Assembly (NCBI GenBank): GCA_041309225.1
Contig: JBFYZZ010000299.1
Span: 1-51,795 of the forward strand
Source: JAFGLY01 sp041309225
GTDB taxonomy: Bacteria; Myxococcota_A; UBA796; JAFGLY01
DNA: 51,795 nucleotides
Reading direction: 5' to 3'
Notes under the pieces: model-generated
The model's database searches: none
Told to the model about the DNA's origin: nothing
Seen by the model: only the letters and a program-made list of their open reading frames with translations
Part shown: positions 23,754 through 32,121 of the stretch, piece by piece
Numbering within the stretch: the stretch's first letter is position 1
Layout of the letters: every line of letters starts with the position of its first letter
Program-made: the position numbers and the translations under genes

Positions 23754-25862
23754 GTGCCGTCGTCTCGTCCCGTTCTCCTCGCGTTCCTGCTCGTCGCCGC
23801 CGGGTGCACCGAGCCCGTGGATTCCGGCGACACCGACACCGGCGAGCCCGGGCCCGCGCCCGGCTTTCCGTTTCCGGTGCGCCAGGGTCATCCGGTCGTG
23901 GCCGGTCCCGAGGAACACGCCGACCGGGGGCTCGCCTGGGACCTGGACTGCGCGCCCGGCGACGGCGTGGGGGCCGTGGCCGGCGGCACGGTGACGCGCG
24001 CCACGGACGGCCACGCGGCCGGCGAGGCCGAGGGCAACGAGGTCTGCGTGCGGCACGCGAGCTCGGGTCTCACGGTCTGCCTCGGCCGCTTGGAGGCCGG
24101 CACGCTGGCGAATGTGGCCGAGGGCGGCACGCTGGAGCTCGGCCAGCGGTTGGGGGGGTGCGGATCGAGCGGGCCCGCCGAGGATCGGGCGGGCGACGCC
24201 ACCCACCTCGAGGTGTGGGCCACCGATGACGCGGGCGACCCGGTCCGGTTGGCCCACCCGGATCGCTGGTGGCCGCTCGCCACGTTGGAGGAGCCGGAGG
24301 CGCCGGTGTTCGCCGTGACCCACCCCGCCGGCGGCGAGGCATTCCCGCTGGAGACGATCATGGACGTGCGCTGGGAGCCGGCGGGCCTCGACGTGGCGGT
24401 GGACGTCGTGGCGTTCCACGGTCCCTCGGGCGCCGGGCCCCCCGAGGAGCGCGTCCGGACGCTCGAGGAGGGCGGGGCGAACGACGGGCGGCTCGAGGGG
24501 GTGCTCCTCACGCTCGACTGGGCCTTCGCCGGGGACGCATGGTACGTCTGCGTGGACGCCGGTACCACGGGGGACTGCGGCGGCGCGTTCTCGATCACCT
24601 CCGACGCCATCCTCGAGGTGCGTTCGCCCGTGGCGAGCGGGGCGTACGAGATCGGCGGGACGCTGGAGGTGGCCTGGACGAGCGAGGGGCAGGTGGGCCC
24701 GGTGGACGTCCGGCTCTGCAACGGTCCCGGCGGCACCTGCGAGGAGGCCGAGCGCGTGCGGCTCCTCGAGGAGGACGGGGACGACGACGGCTCGCTCCCG
24801 GCGGTGTTCCTCGACCCGGCCTGGGCCTGGGACGACGCCGACTGGTACGTCTGTGTGGAGGGGCCGGGCGCACGCGACTGCACCGGAGCGTTCACCCTGG
24901 TGACGCCCACCACCCCCCTGACCGTGGGTTGCGGGGGCGACCACGACACCCTCCAGGCCGCGGTGGACGCCGCCCTGGACGGAGCCACCATCGAGGTCTG
25001 CGAGGGCTCGTTCGCCGGGCCCACCACGATCCGCGCACTGGCGCTCACCATCCGGGGCGCGGGTGCGGGCGCGACCCTGCTCACGGCCGGGCCCGACGAG
25101 GGGATCCTCACGGTGGACGCGGGGGCCGACGTGGCCCTCGTGGACCTGGCCGTGGGGGCCGCCGAGTGCCCCAACCTCGACGCCTGCGCGCTCAGCGCCG
25201 GGGCCTCCACGCTCCGGCTCGAGCGCGTGGTGGTGCGCGACGTGTCGGGTCTGCGGTCGCCGGGCCTGGCCGCCGCGTCCGCGACGGTGACCCTCCAGGA
25301 TGTCACGATCGCCCGGATCGTGGCGTTGGACGGATCGTCCGGCGCCTGCCTCGATGCGCTCTACTCCCGGGTGGAGGCCGACGGCCTGCGCCTCGAGGAC
25401 TGCGTCGCGACGGACGGGGTGGGGGCCGGGCTCCACGCCGAAGGCTCCGAGGTCATCCTCTCGGACTCGTGGATCCTCGGCGGACGGGCCGGAGTGGCCG
25501 GCGGCGGCGCCTATGTCCGGTCGGCCTCCGCCCTCACGCTCACCGGGGGCGGGATCACGGGCTGCGAGGCCGCAGACGGGGGAGCGCTCTTCGCAAGCCG
25601 CTCCAGCTCGGTCGCCCTCGCGGGCGCCCAGGTCCAGGCCAACGTCGCCACGGAGCGCACCGGCGGCGCCTTCCAACTCCTGGCCGAAACCCCCACGGAC
25701 ATCACGACCCTCGACCTCGACACCTGCGACCTGGGGTCGGACGCCACCGCCAACACGCCGGCCGACCTCGAGATCGTCGCCCTGGACGGACGGACCGCCA
25801 CCTGCACCTACGGCGGCACGACCACGCTCTCGGCCTCGGTCGAGCGCATCGAGTGCCCCTGA
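23754..25862 (+). CDS. Lipoprotein with degenerate M23-like domain, Kre9-like repeats and beta-helix
   Basis: The 702-residue protein starts at GTG 23754 (GGAGG at 23745). It has a lipoprotein signal (LVAAGC, Cys18) and an Asp/Thr-rich linker. Residues about 40-165 resemble LytM/M23 endopeptidases (LDCAPGDGVGAVAGGTVTRA, LGQRLGGCGSSG, THLEVW), but the final HxH reads HLE and the first metal ligands are unclear, so it is probably inactive. Two repeats beginning THPAGGEAFPLETIMDVRWE and VRSPVASGAYEIGGTLEVAW (about 185-380) look like Kre9/KNH-type beta domains. From about 390 a right-handed beta-helix follows (DTLQAAVDAALDGATIEVCEG onwards). It is expected to be a surface adhesin or cell-wall-binding protein. 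Confidence 0.78.
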   Translation: MPSSRPVLLAFLLVAAGCTEPVDSGDTDTGEPGPAPGFPFPVRQGHPVVAGPEEHADRGLAWDLDCAPGDGVGAVAGGTVTRATDGHAAGEAEGNEVCVRHASSGLTVCLGRLEAGTLANVAEGGTLELGQRLGGCGSSGPAEDRAGDATHLEVWATDDAGDPVRLAHPDRWWPLATLEEPEAPVFAVTHPAGGEAFPLETIMDVRWEPAGLDVAVDVVAFHGPSGAGPPEERVRTLEEGGANDGRLEGVLLTLDWAFAGDAWYVCVDAGTTGDCGGAFSITSDAILEVRSPVASGAYEIGGTLEVAWTSEGQVGPVDVRLCNGPGGTCEEAERVRLLEEDGDDDGSLPAVFLDPAWAWDDADWYVCVEGPGARDCTGAFTLVTPTTPLTVGCGGDHDTLQAAVDAALDGATIEVCEGSFAGPTTIRALALTIRGAGAGATLLTAGPDEGILTVDAGADVALVDLAVGAAECPNLDACALSAGASTLRLERVVVRDVSGLRSPGLAAASATVTLQDVTIARIVALDGSSGACLDALYSRVEADGLRLEDCVATDGVGAGLHAEGSEVILSDSWILGGRAGVAGGGAYVRSASALTLTGGGITGCEAADGGALFASRSSSVALAGAQVQANVATERTGGAFQLLAETPTDITTLDLDTCDLGSDATANTPADLEIVALDGRTATCTYGGTTTLSASVERIECP

Positions 25863-25902
25863 ACGCCGGGAGGCGACCCGGCGCGAGGGCGGGTCCGGTC
25901 GC

Positions 25903-25931
25903 TTGACGGTCCCCCCTGCACCCGCCACATT
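25903..25931 (+). promoter_or_regulatory. Promoter placed for a leaderless transcript
   Basis: TTGACG (25903-25908), a 17-bp spacer and CACATT (25926-25931) precede the ATG at 25938 by 6 bp. No Shine-Dalgarno is visible, so the transcript probably starts at the initiation codon. Confidence 0.4.
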
Positions 25932-25937
25932 GGCGCG

Positions 25938-27230
25938 ATGGCCCCCGTCCCGACCGAGCTGTTCGTCCAGCTGGGATATGCGCTCGGCATCGGTCTCCTC
26001 GTCGGCCTGGAGCGATCGGTCGCGGTGGTCGTCCCTCGGGAGGACGAGGGGGAGGCCAGGCCGTCGGAACAGAAGATCGCCGCGGATTTTCTCGGTCTTC
26101 GCACCTTCGCGGTCCTGTCCCTCGTGGGATTCGCCTCGGCGCTGGCCGGCGAGCGGTACCCTCCCCTGGCCCTGGCCGGCGTGCTGGGCGCCGCGGCGCT
26201 GGTGGTGGCCATGTACACGCGCTGCCCGCCCGCACAGATCGGTATCACCACCGAGACCGCGGCCGTCGGCACCCTGCTGCTCGGGTACCTGTGCCGGACC
26301 GAGCCCCAGACGGCCGTGGTGCTGGCCCTGGCCCTCACCCTGCTGCTGGCGGCCAAGCGGTTCGCCTGGGACACCATTCGCCGGATGCGACGGGTGGAGC
26401 TGACCGACACGCTCAAGCTGCTGGTGGTGGGCCTCATCGTCCTCCCTTTGCTGCCGCGCGAGCCTCTCGATCCGTGGGGCGCCTTCCCACCCTACAAGGT
26501 CGGCCTCCTGGTCTTCCTCATCTCCGGGCTGGGTTTCGTCGGGTACGTCCTCACGCGCCTCCTGGGGGCCCGGCGCGGCCTGGGCCTCACCGGGATCCTG
26601 GGGGGGCTCACGTCCTCCACCGCGGTCACCGCGGCGATGGCCGCCGACACCCGGCGCCACCCCGAGCTCACCTCCATCTGCGCGTTCTCGACCGTGGCGG
26701 CCAACGCCACCATGTTCGGACGCGTGCTCGTGGTGGTGCTCCTGGTGAACGCCGAGCTGGCCCGGGACCTGGTCGCCGCGCTGGGCACGATGATGGGGGT
26801 GGCCGCGATCGCGGCCATCGTTCTGTGGGTGCGGGCCGACCGATCCCACTCGGGTGAGGGGGCGCACGTGGAGCTCAAGAACCCGTTCTCGGTGGGACCG
26901 GCGCTGAAGTTCGCGCTGTTCTTCATCGCGATCCTGTTCATCGTCCGCTTCGCCAGCGACCAGTGGGGTGATCAGGGCCTCCTGCTGGCCGCCGCGCTGT
27001 CGGGCCTCGCCGATGTGGATGCCATCACCCTCTCCATCTCCGAGCAGACCCGGGGGGGCGTCCTCACCCTCGCCACGGGCTCGGTGGGCATCGCCATCGC
27101 CGTGGTGTCCAACAGCATCGTGAAGACCGGGATCGCCTTCGTCTCCGGTGGACGGCGGTTCGGGATTGCGGTGGGGACCAGCCTGGGCCTCGCCACCCTC
27201 TCGGGCCTGCTGGTGGCGATGCTGGCCTGA
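25938..27230 (+). CDS. MgtC/SapB family membrane protein with DUF4010 domain
   Basis: The 430-residue integral membrane protein has an N-terminal MgtC-like block (ALGIGLLVGLERSVAV, FLGLRTFAVLSLVGF) and a DUF4010 C-terminal half (TGILGGLTSSTAVTAAMA, LSGLADVDAITLSISE). It has about 12 hydrophobic segments. The family is widespread, sits in the inner membrane, and has been linked only loosely to magnesium homeostasis or transport, so the role is unknown. Length and motifs are complete. It is a single gene with its own promoter immediately upstream and is followed by an ABC exporter after about 80 bp. Confidence 0.87.
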   Translation: MAPVPTELFVQLGYALGIGLLVGLERSVAVVVPREDEGEARPSEQKIAADFLGLRTFAVLSLVGFASALAGERYPPLALAGVLGAAALVVAMYTRCPPAQIGITTETAAVGTLLLGYLCRTEPQTAVVLALALTLLLAAKRFAWDTIRRMRRVELTDTLKLLVVGLIVLPLLPREPLDPWGAFPPYKVGLLVFLISGLGFVGYVLTRLLGARRGLGLTGILGGLTSSTAVTAAMAADTRRHPELTSICAFSTVAANATMFGRVLVVVLLVNAELARDLVAALGTMMGVAAIAAIVLWVRADRSHSGEGAHVELKNPFSVGPALKFALFFIAILFIVRFASDQWGDQGLLLAAALSGLADVDAITLSISEQTRGGVLTLATGSVGIAIAVVSNSIVKTGIAFVSGGRRFGIAVGTSLGLATLSGLLVAMLA

Positions 27231-27312
27231 TCGGCGGAGCGCCACCAGGCGGATACAGTGCCCGCCGGCCGGCCGTCCCCCCACAGGCGCCGCGGTCGGG
27301 GAGGCCCCGCGG

Positions 27313-28587
27313 ATGCAGTTCTACCTGACCGTCGCCTGGCGCAACCTGTTCCGTCAGGGCCGGCGGACGCTCATCACCGCCCTCGCCCTCTCGGTCGGTG
27401 CGGCACTGTGCATGGCGATGTGGGCGTGGGTCGACGGGATGATGGCCCAGATGTTCGACCTGCTGGTGACCCGGCAGCTGGGCCACGTGCAGGTCCACCA
27501 CTCCGACTACCCGGTGAGCCGTTCGCTCTACGACACCATCGGCGGGGCCCGGGGGAGGCTCGCCCGCATCGAGGCGCTTCCCGAGGTCGAGGCCGCGACG
27601 GGGCGGCTCGTGGCCTTCGGGCTGGTAGGCACGCCGGAGACCTCGGTGGGGGCCCGCATGGTGGGCGTCCAGCCCGCGCGCGAGGATGCCGTCACGGGCA
27701 TTGCCGGCCGGATGGAGGCCGGGCGGTTCCTCGCGTCCGACGAGCGCCGCGAGGGTACCGCCCTCCCGGTGGTGGTGGGCCGGGAGCTGGCGGAGAAGCT
27801 GGAGGTGGGGTTCGGGGGCGAGCTGGTGATGATCACCCAGGCGGCGGACGGCTCGCTCGCGAACGAGCTGCTCGAGGTCGTGGGCATCGGCCGGACCGGC
27901 AACGCGGTCATGGACCGCGTCGGGATCTACGCGCCCCTCGCCGATCTCCAGGAGGTCCTCATGCTCGAGGACCAGGTCCACGAGATCGTCGTCCTCGGGC
28001 GGGACGCCGAGGCCAGCGCCGCCCTCGCCGCGGCGGTCTCCGGCGCGCTCCCCGATCCATCGGGAGGGTCGGCGGCCGCCGGTGACCTCCTGGTCCGGAC
28101 CTGGTCCGAGACCGACCCGGTCACTGGCCAGATGATGGGCATGACCGACGGCATGATGGTCGTCCTGCTGCTGGTCGTGCTCGCGTCCGCCGGGCTCGGC
28201 GTGCTCAACACCATGCTCATGGCCGTCTTCGAACGCACGCGGGAGCTCGGGCTGCTCAAGGCCCTGGGTCTGAAGCCACGCCAGGTGGTCGCGCTCATCC
28301 TCACGGAGTCGGGCCTGCTCGGGCTGCTCGCGGCAGCCGGGGGGCTGGTCCTCGGGCTCGCGGTCGACGCGTTCCTCGTGGTCCACGGCCTCGATCTCTC
28401 GGTCAGCGAGGGGCAGGGCTTCGAGTACGAGGGGGTTCGCTTCGATCCCGTGATCAAGGGGATCTTCGACTGGACCGGCGTGTGGGTGACGCTGGTGACG
28501 GTCCTCGCGGTGTGCCTGCTCGCCAGCCTGTGGCCGTCGCTGCGCGCCTCGCGCCTGCGTCCCGTGGACGCCATGCGGAAGGTGTGA
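27313..28587 (+). CDS. ABC exporter permease (FtsX/MacB-LolC type), first copy
   Basis: The 424-residue protein has an N-terminal membrane helix (RTLITALALSVGAALCMAMWAW) and a periplasmic MacB-like domain (about 45-270). Three C-terminal helices (about 280-420) follow with the FtsX signature ERTRELGLLKALGLKPRQVV. ATG 27313 gives the family-typical WRNLFRQGRRTLIT start. With the second permease and the ATPase downstream it forms a complete exporter of the LolCDE/MacB kind, moving lipoproteins or other substrates out of the inner membrane. Which of these it does cannot be told from sequence. The next gene begins 1 bp after its stop. Confidence 0.88.
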   Translation: MQFYLTVAWRNLFRQGRRTLITALALSVGAALCMAMWAWVDGMMAQMFDLLVTRQLGHVQVHHSDYPVSRSLYDTIGGARGRLARIEALPEVEAATGRLVAFGLVGTPETSVGARMVGVQPAREDAVTGIAGRMEAGRFLASDERREGTALPVVVGRELAEKLEVGFGGELVMITQAADGSLANELLEVVGIGRTGNAVMDRVGIYAPLADLQEVLMLEDQVHEIVVLGRDAEASAALAAAVSGALPDPSGGSAAAGDLLVRTWSETDPVTGQMMGMTDGMMVVLLLVVLASAGLGVLNTMLMAVFERTRELGLLKALGLKPRQVVALILTESGLLGLLAAAGGLVLGLAVDAFLVVHGLDLSVSEGQGFEYEGVRFDPVIKGIFDWTGVWVTLVTVLAVCLLASLWPSLRASRLRPVDAMRKV

Positions 28588-28588
28588 C

Positions 28589-29815
28589 ATGCCCCTCCTC
28601 GCTCGGCTCGCCGTCCGCAACCTCACCAGGAACCGCCGCCGCACACTCATCACCCTCGCTGCGGTGTCCGGGGGTCTCGGCCTGATGATCGCCACGGTCA
28701 ATTGGGCCAACGGCATGTACCAGGACATGCTCCGCACCGCGGTGGGCACCCTCGCCGGCCACGTGGTCGTGCAGGGCGAGGGCTACCAGGCCGAGCGCGA
28801 CCAGGCCATCACCGTGCCCGAGGCCAGCCGGGTCGCCGCGGTGCTCCAGGCGCGGTTCCCCAACGCGGTCGTGTTGCCCCGCTGCTTCGTGGATGGCCTC
28901 CTCACCTCGCCCTCCGGATCGGCGGGGATCATGGCCACCGCCGTGGATCCGGTCCTCGAACCCGAGGTCAGCGACTGGGCCGACAAGGTGACGGAAGGCA
29001 CGTGGCTCGCGGGAGACCAGGACATCGTCCTGGGAGCCCTCGCGGCCGACTCGCTCGAGGTGGGCCTCGGCGACAAGGTGGTGCTGATGACCCAGGGCCG
29101 GGAGGACGTCGTCTCGCGGCTGTTCCGGGTCCGGGGCCTGCTCCGCACGGGGGCGACGGAGATCGACGGGGCCTTCGCCCTCATCACCGTGCCCGCGGCC
29201 CAGGATCTGCTCGGGCTGGACGATGCCGTGAGCCAGGTCTCCGTGCACCTGCCCGACGGGAGGGGGGCGAAGCGCGCGGAGCGGGAGGCGGGCCTGGCGC
29301 TCGCGGGCCGCCCCCTCGAGATCATGGACTGGAAGCGCGCCCTGCCTGAGGTGGTCGCCTCCGTCCGCCTCGACGCGAACGGGACCAACGTGATGCTGTT
29401 CGTGATCGGCGTGATCATCGCCATGGGCGTGCTCAACACCGTGCTCATGAGCGTGCTCGAGCGGGTCCGCGAGTTCGGCGTGATGCGCGCCGTGGGCATG
29501 AAGGCCCGGCAGGTCCGGCGGCTCGTCCTCCTCGAGGGGCTGATCCTGGGCGTCGTGGCGGTGGTCGTGGGCGACCTGCTCGGCTTGCTGCTCACCGTCC
29601 CCCTCCTGGTCTGGGGGGTCGATCTCGCGTCGTTCGCCGGCGACCAGATGAGCTGGGGCGGCGTCGCCGTCACGACCCAGACCTACGCGGAGATCGACTG
29701 GGTGCGGTTCGTCGCCTACTCGGTCATGGGCGTGCTGCTGACGGTGCTGGCCAGCGTGTACCCCGCCTGGAAGGCGTCCCGTCTCCATCCGGTCGCCGCC
29801 ATCAACCACCTGTAG
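28589..29815 (+). CDS. ABC exporter permease (FtsX/MacB-LolC type), second copy
   Basis: The 408-residue protein has the same plan as the preceding gene: an N-terminal helix after the start ARLAVRNLTRNRRRTLITLA, a periplasmic domain, and three C-terminal helices with ERVREFGVMRAVGMKARQVR. The two permeases are diverged paralogues and most likely form a heterodimer. ATG 28589 comes immediately after the previous stop, so translation is probably coupled. The ATPase gene follows after 9 bp. Confidence 0.88.
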   Translation: MPLLARLAVRNLTRNRRRTLITLAAVSGGLGLMIATVNWANGMYQDMLRTAVGTLAGHVVVQGEGYQAERDQAITVPEASRVAAVLQARFPNAVVLPRCFVDGLLTSPSGSAGIMATAVDPVLEPEVSDWADKVTEGTWLAGDQDIVLGALAADSLEVGLGDKVVLMTQGREDVVSRLFRVRGLLRTGATEIDGAFALITVPAAQDLLGLDDAVSQVSVHLPDGRGAKRAEREAGLALAGRPLEIMDWKRALPEVVASVRLDANGTNVMLFVIGVIIAMGVLNTVLMSVLERVREFGVMRAVGMKARQVRRLVLLEGLILGVVAVVVGDLLGLLLTVPLLVWGVDLASFAGDQMSWGGVAVTTQTYAEIDWVRFVAYSVMGVLLTVLASVYPAWKASRLHPVAAINHL

Positions 29816-29824
29816 GAGCGCCGC

Positions 29825-30511
29825 ATGTCCCTCATCGTCTCGGTACGCGGCCTCACGCGGACGTACGACACCAACGGGGTCCCGGTCCCGGCCCTCCGCG
29901 GTATCGACCTCGACGTCGAGAAGGGAGAGTTCACGGCGCTCATGGGGCCGTCTGGATCGGGGAAGACCACCCTCCTCAACGTCATCGGTGGGCTCGACGC
30001 GCCGACCTCGGGCTCGGTGCGGGTGGACGGGCGGGACCTCGGTGCGATGCGCGGGGACGAGCTGGCCGAGTTGCGCCTCGAGCGGATCGGGTTCGTCTTC
30101 CAGGCCTACAACCTGATCCCCGTGCTCACGGCCTGGGAGAATGCCGAGTTCGTGCTGCTGATGCGCGGGGTGCCCACCGGGGAGCGGCGACGGAGGGTCT
30201 CCGGGGTGCTGGCCGAGGTGGGGCTCGAGACGATGGCCCACCGGCGTCCCAACGAGCTCTCGGGTGGCCAGCAGCAGCGCGTGGCGGTGGCCCGGGCGAT
30301 CGTGGCGGATCCCGCCCTGGTCCTGGCCGACGAGCCCACGGCGAACCTCGACAGCCGGACCGGCCTCGATCTCGTGGCGCTCATGCGGCGCCTCAACGAG
30401 GAGCACGGCGTCACGTTCCTCTTCGCCACGCACGATCCCAAGGTGCTGGACAACGCGCGGCGCGTCGTGGAGCTGCAGGACGGCCGGATCGTACGCGACG
30501 AGCGGCGGTAG
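29825..30511 (+). CDS. ABC exporter ATPase (LolD/MacB type)
   Basis: The 228-residue ATPase has Walker A GPSGSGKT (41-48), the signature LSGGQQQRVAVARA (about 140-153), Walker B VLADEPT (about 161-167), the D-loop NLD and the H-loop FATHD. The EKGEFTALMGPSGSGKTTLL and RLERIGFVFQAYNLIPVLTAWENAE stretches are typical of the LolD/MacB exporter class. It powers the two permeases encoded just upstream. The three genes form one operon and are convergent with the EFR1-like gene, whose stop codon is 9 bp away. Confidence 0.92.
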   Translation: MSLIVSVRGLTRTYDTNGVPVPALRGIDLDVEKGEFTALMGPSGSGKTTLLNVIGGLDAPTSGSVRVDGRDLGAMRGDELAELRLERIGFVFQAYNLIPVLTAWENAEFVLLMRGVPTGERRRRVSGVLAEVGLETMAHRRPNELSGGQQQRVAVARAIVADPALVLADEPTANLDSRTGLDLVALMRRLNEEHGVTFLFATHDPKVLDNARRVVELQDGRIVRDERR

Positions 30512-30520
30512 GTTCGGCCG

Positions 30521-31324
30521 TCAGGATCCGGGCGCCGGATCCGCCTTCTGGGCCACGATGTCCCGCATCCGCACCTCGGGGTGGTGGTAGCGCCGCTGGC
30601 CGCGGGTTCCGTCCCCCACCTGGATCGCCTCCTCCGGGCACCACTGGATGCAGGCCATGCACTGCTGGCAGCGGTTCCTCCACGCGGGCCGGCCACTGTT
30701 GAGGTCGATGTTGTCCACGGGACAGACCCGGACGCACACCCCGCAACCGTTGCACGACGGTTCGACCTGATACTTCCGATCGGACACCGAGGCGTACCGA
30801 TGCCCCAGGCGGTAGAGCTGGCCGGGATGGATCCAGGCCCGGAAGCGATCGTAACCGCGCTCGATCCGCCGCTCTCCGGCAGCGAGGAGCGTCGCGATCT
30901 CCTCCATCCTCGCCCGGGCGGCCGTGTGGATCACGGCCAACTCGTCGTCCGGGGGGACCCCGCCGAAGGGCAGGTAGTTGGAGGGCATCCGGACGAACAG
31001 GCCTGCCGCGAGGTCGAGGCCCCGGCCCCGGAAGGTCCGCTCGACGCGCGCGAAGACGTCGCCGGGATCGCCACCGCCGGTGGCCACCGCGAACACGGGC
31101 GCCCGGGTCTCGAGGTGCGCCACGAAGTCCGCCACGAGGTGCGGCATCCGGTACATGTACACCGGGAAGACGAGGCCCACGCGGTCGCCCTCGGGTCGGA
31201 CGGGGGGCGACCGCAGGGCCCGTACCATGGGCACGACGTATGCGTCGCCGAGTCGTTCGGCGAGCGTGCGGGCCACCCACAGGGAGTTGCCGGTGGCGCT
31301 GAAGACGTAGATGGGGGTGGGCAC
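30521..31324 (-). CDS. EFR1-type flavodoxin-ferredoxin protein
   Basis: The 267-residue protein fuses an N-terminal flavodoxin-like domain to a C-terminal ferredoxin domain. The flavodoxin part has YVFSATGNSLWVARTL for the FMN phosphate loop, then VGLVFPVYMYRMPHLV and FAVATGGG. The ferredoxin part has two [4Fe-4S] motifs, CNGCGVCVRVCP (about 193-204) and CQQCMACIQWCP (about 220-231). Such EFR1 proteins are electron carriers of anaerobic or facultative metabolism. GTG 31324 is preferred because GGAGG lies 6 bp upstream. The frame is open further to 31417, but that extension is Arg-rich and unlike the family. Confidence 0.87.
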   Translation of the reverse strand: MPTPIYVFSATGNSLWVARTLAERLGDAYVVPMVRALRSPPVRPEGDRVGLVFPVYMYRMPHLVADFVAHLETRAPVFAVATGGGDPGDVFARVERTFRGRGLDLAAGLFVRMPSNYLPFGGVPPDDELAVIHTAARARMEEIATLLAAGERRIERGYDRFRAWIHPGQLYRLGHRYASVSDRKYQVEPSCNGCGVCVRVCPVDNIDLNSGRPAWRNRCQQCMACIQWCPEEAIQVGDGTRGQRRYHHPEVRMRDIVAQKADPAPGS

Positions 31325-31458
31325 GGACGGCCTCCGCCGGCGGGGGTCGGGGTCCCTATCCCGGACCCCACGCCGCGGGCGCATCGAACCCCCTTGACCG
31401 CCACCCGGGTTCGACAATAGACTTGGGATATGAGGATTTCGGACGGAATATCCCTGGC

Positions 31459-32121
31459 ATGAGGCGGCCCTCTCGCCTGTCCACGGAGGAGCGGCGGGCC
31501 GGCGCGGACCTGGCGGATCGGCTCGCCCGTGCAGCCCGGCCGGGGGCGGCCCCGTCGGATGCCGAGGAGGCCCGGCATGCGGCCGACGCCCTCTTCGCCG
31601 CCAGCCAGGAGCGGATCTACTGGCTCTGCCTGAGGCTCATGGGCCGGCCGGAGCTCGCGGCGGAGCTCGCGCAGGAGGCGATGCTCGTCGCCTACCAGCG
31701 CCTGCCGGAGTTCCGGGGCGAGTCGAGCTTCCACACGTGGCTCCACGCCATCGCGCGCAACGTCTGCCTCCGGGCCAAGGAGCGACGGCAGGAGCTCACG
31801 GGCCTGGACGACCTGTTCGAGAGGGCGGACCCTGCTCGCGACGCGTTGGCCAACCTGAGGCGCCACGAGCGCGACTCGCTCCTGGACGAAGCCGGTCGGG
31901 CCGTCCTGGACGTGCAGGAGCAGGAGGCGCTGATCATGCGCTACCAGCTCGGAATCGGGTACGACGAGATCGGCGCGCTGCTGGGCATCACCGAAGTCTC
32001 CGGCGCCCGGGGGCTGCTCCAGCGGTGCAAGCGGAAGCTCCGCCGGGAGATCGACCGCCGCCTGGCCGAGCTCGGTCACGGCAGCTCCCTGGTGTTCGGC
32101 AGCGTCGGGACCGACGAGTGA
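31459..32121 (+). CDS. ECF-type RNA polymerase sigma factor
   Basis: The 220-residue protein has sigma region 2 (about 45-115, with ELAQEAMLVAYQRLPEFRGESSFHTWLHAIARNVC) and sigma region 4 (about 150-205, with RYQLGIGYDEIGALLGIT). It lacks regions 1 and 3, as ECF factors do. An N-terminal extension of about 40 residues is present. ATG 31459 is chosen over TTG 31423. Its stop overlaps the next gene by 4 bp (GTGA), so it is translationally coupled to a protein with an anti-sigma-like zinc motif fused to a kinase. The two form a sigma/regulator pair, and the ECF factor may itself be controlled by that protein. Confidence 0.9.
   Translation: MRRPSRLSTEERRAGADLADRLARAARPGAAPSDAEEARHAADALFAASQERIYWLCLRLMGRPELAAELAQEAMLVAYQRLPEFRGESSFHTWLHAIARNVCLRAKERRQELTGLDDLFERADPARDALANLRRHERDSLLDEAGRAVLDVQEQEALIMRYQLGIGYDEIGALLGITEVSGARGLLQRCKRKLRREIDRRLAELGHGSSLVFGSVGTDE

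Noticed and set aside
23004..27284. A 1426-codon minus-strand open frame
   Set aside because: Only its downstream end (the methyltransferase) has protein character. The rest is antisense to two real genes and is open because of the high GC content.
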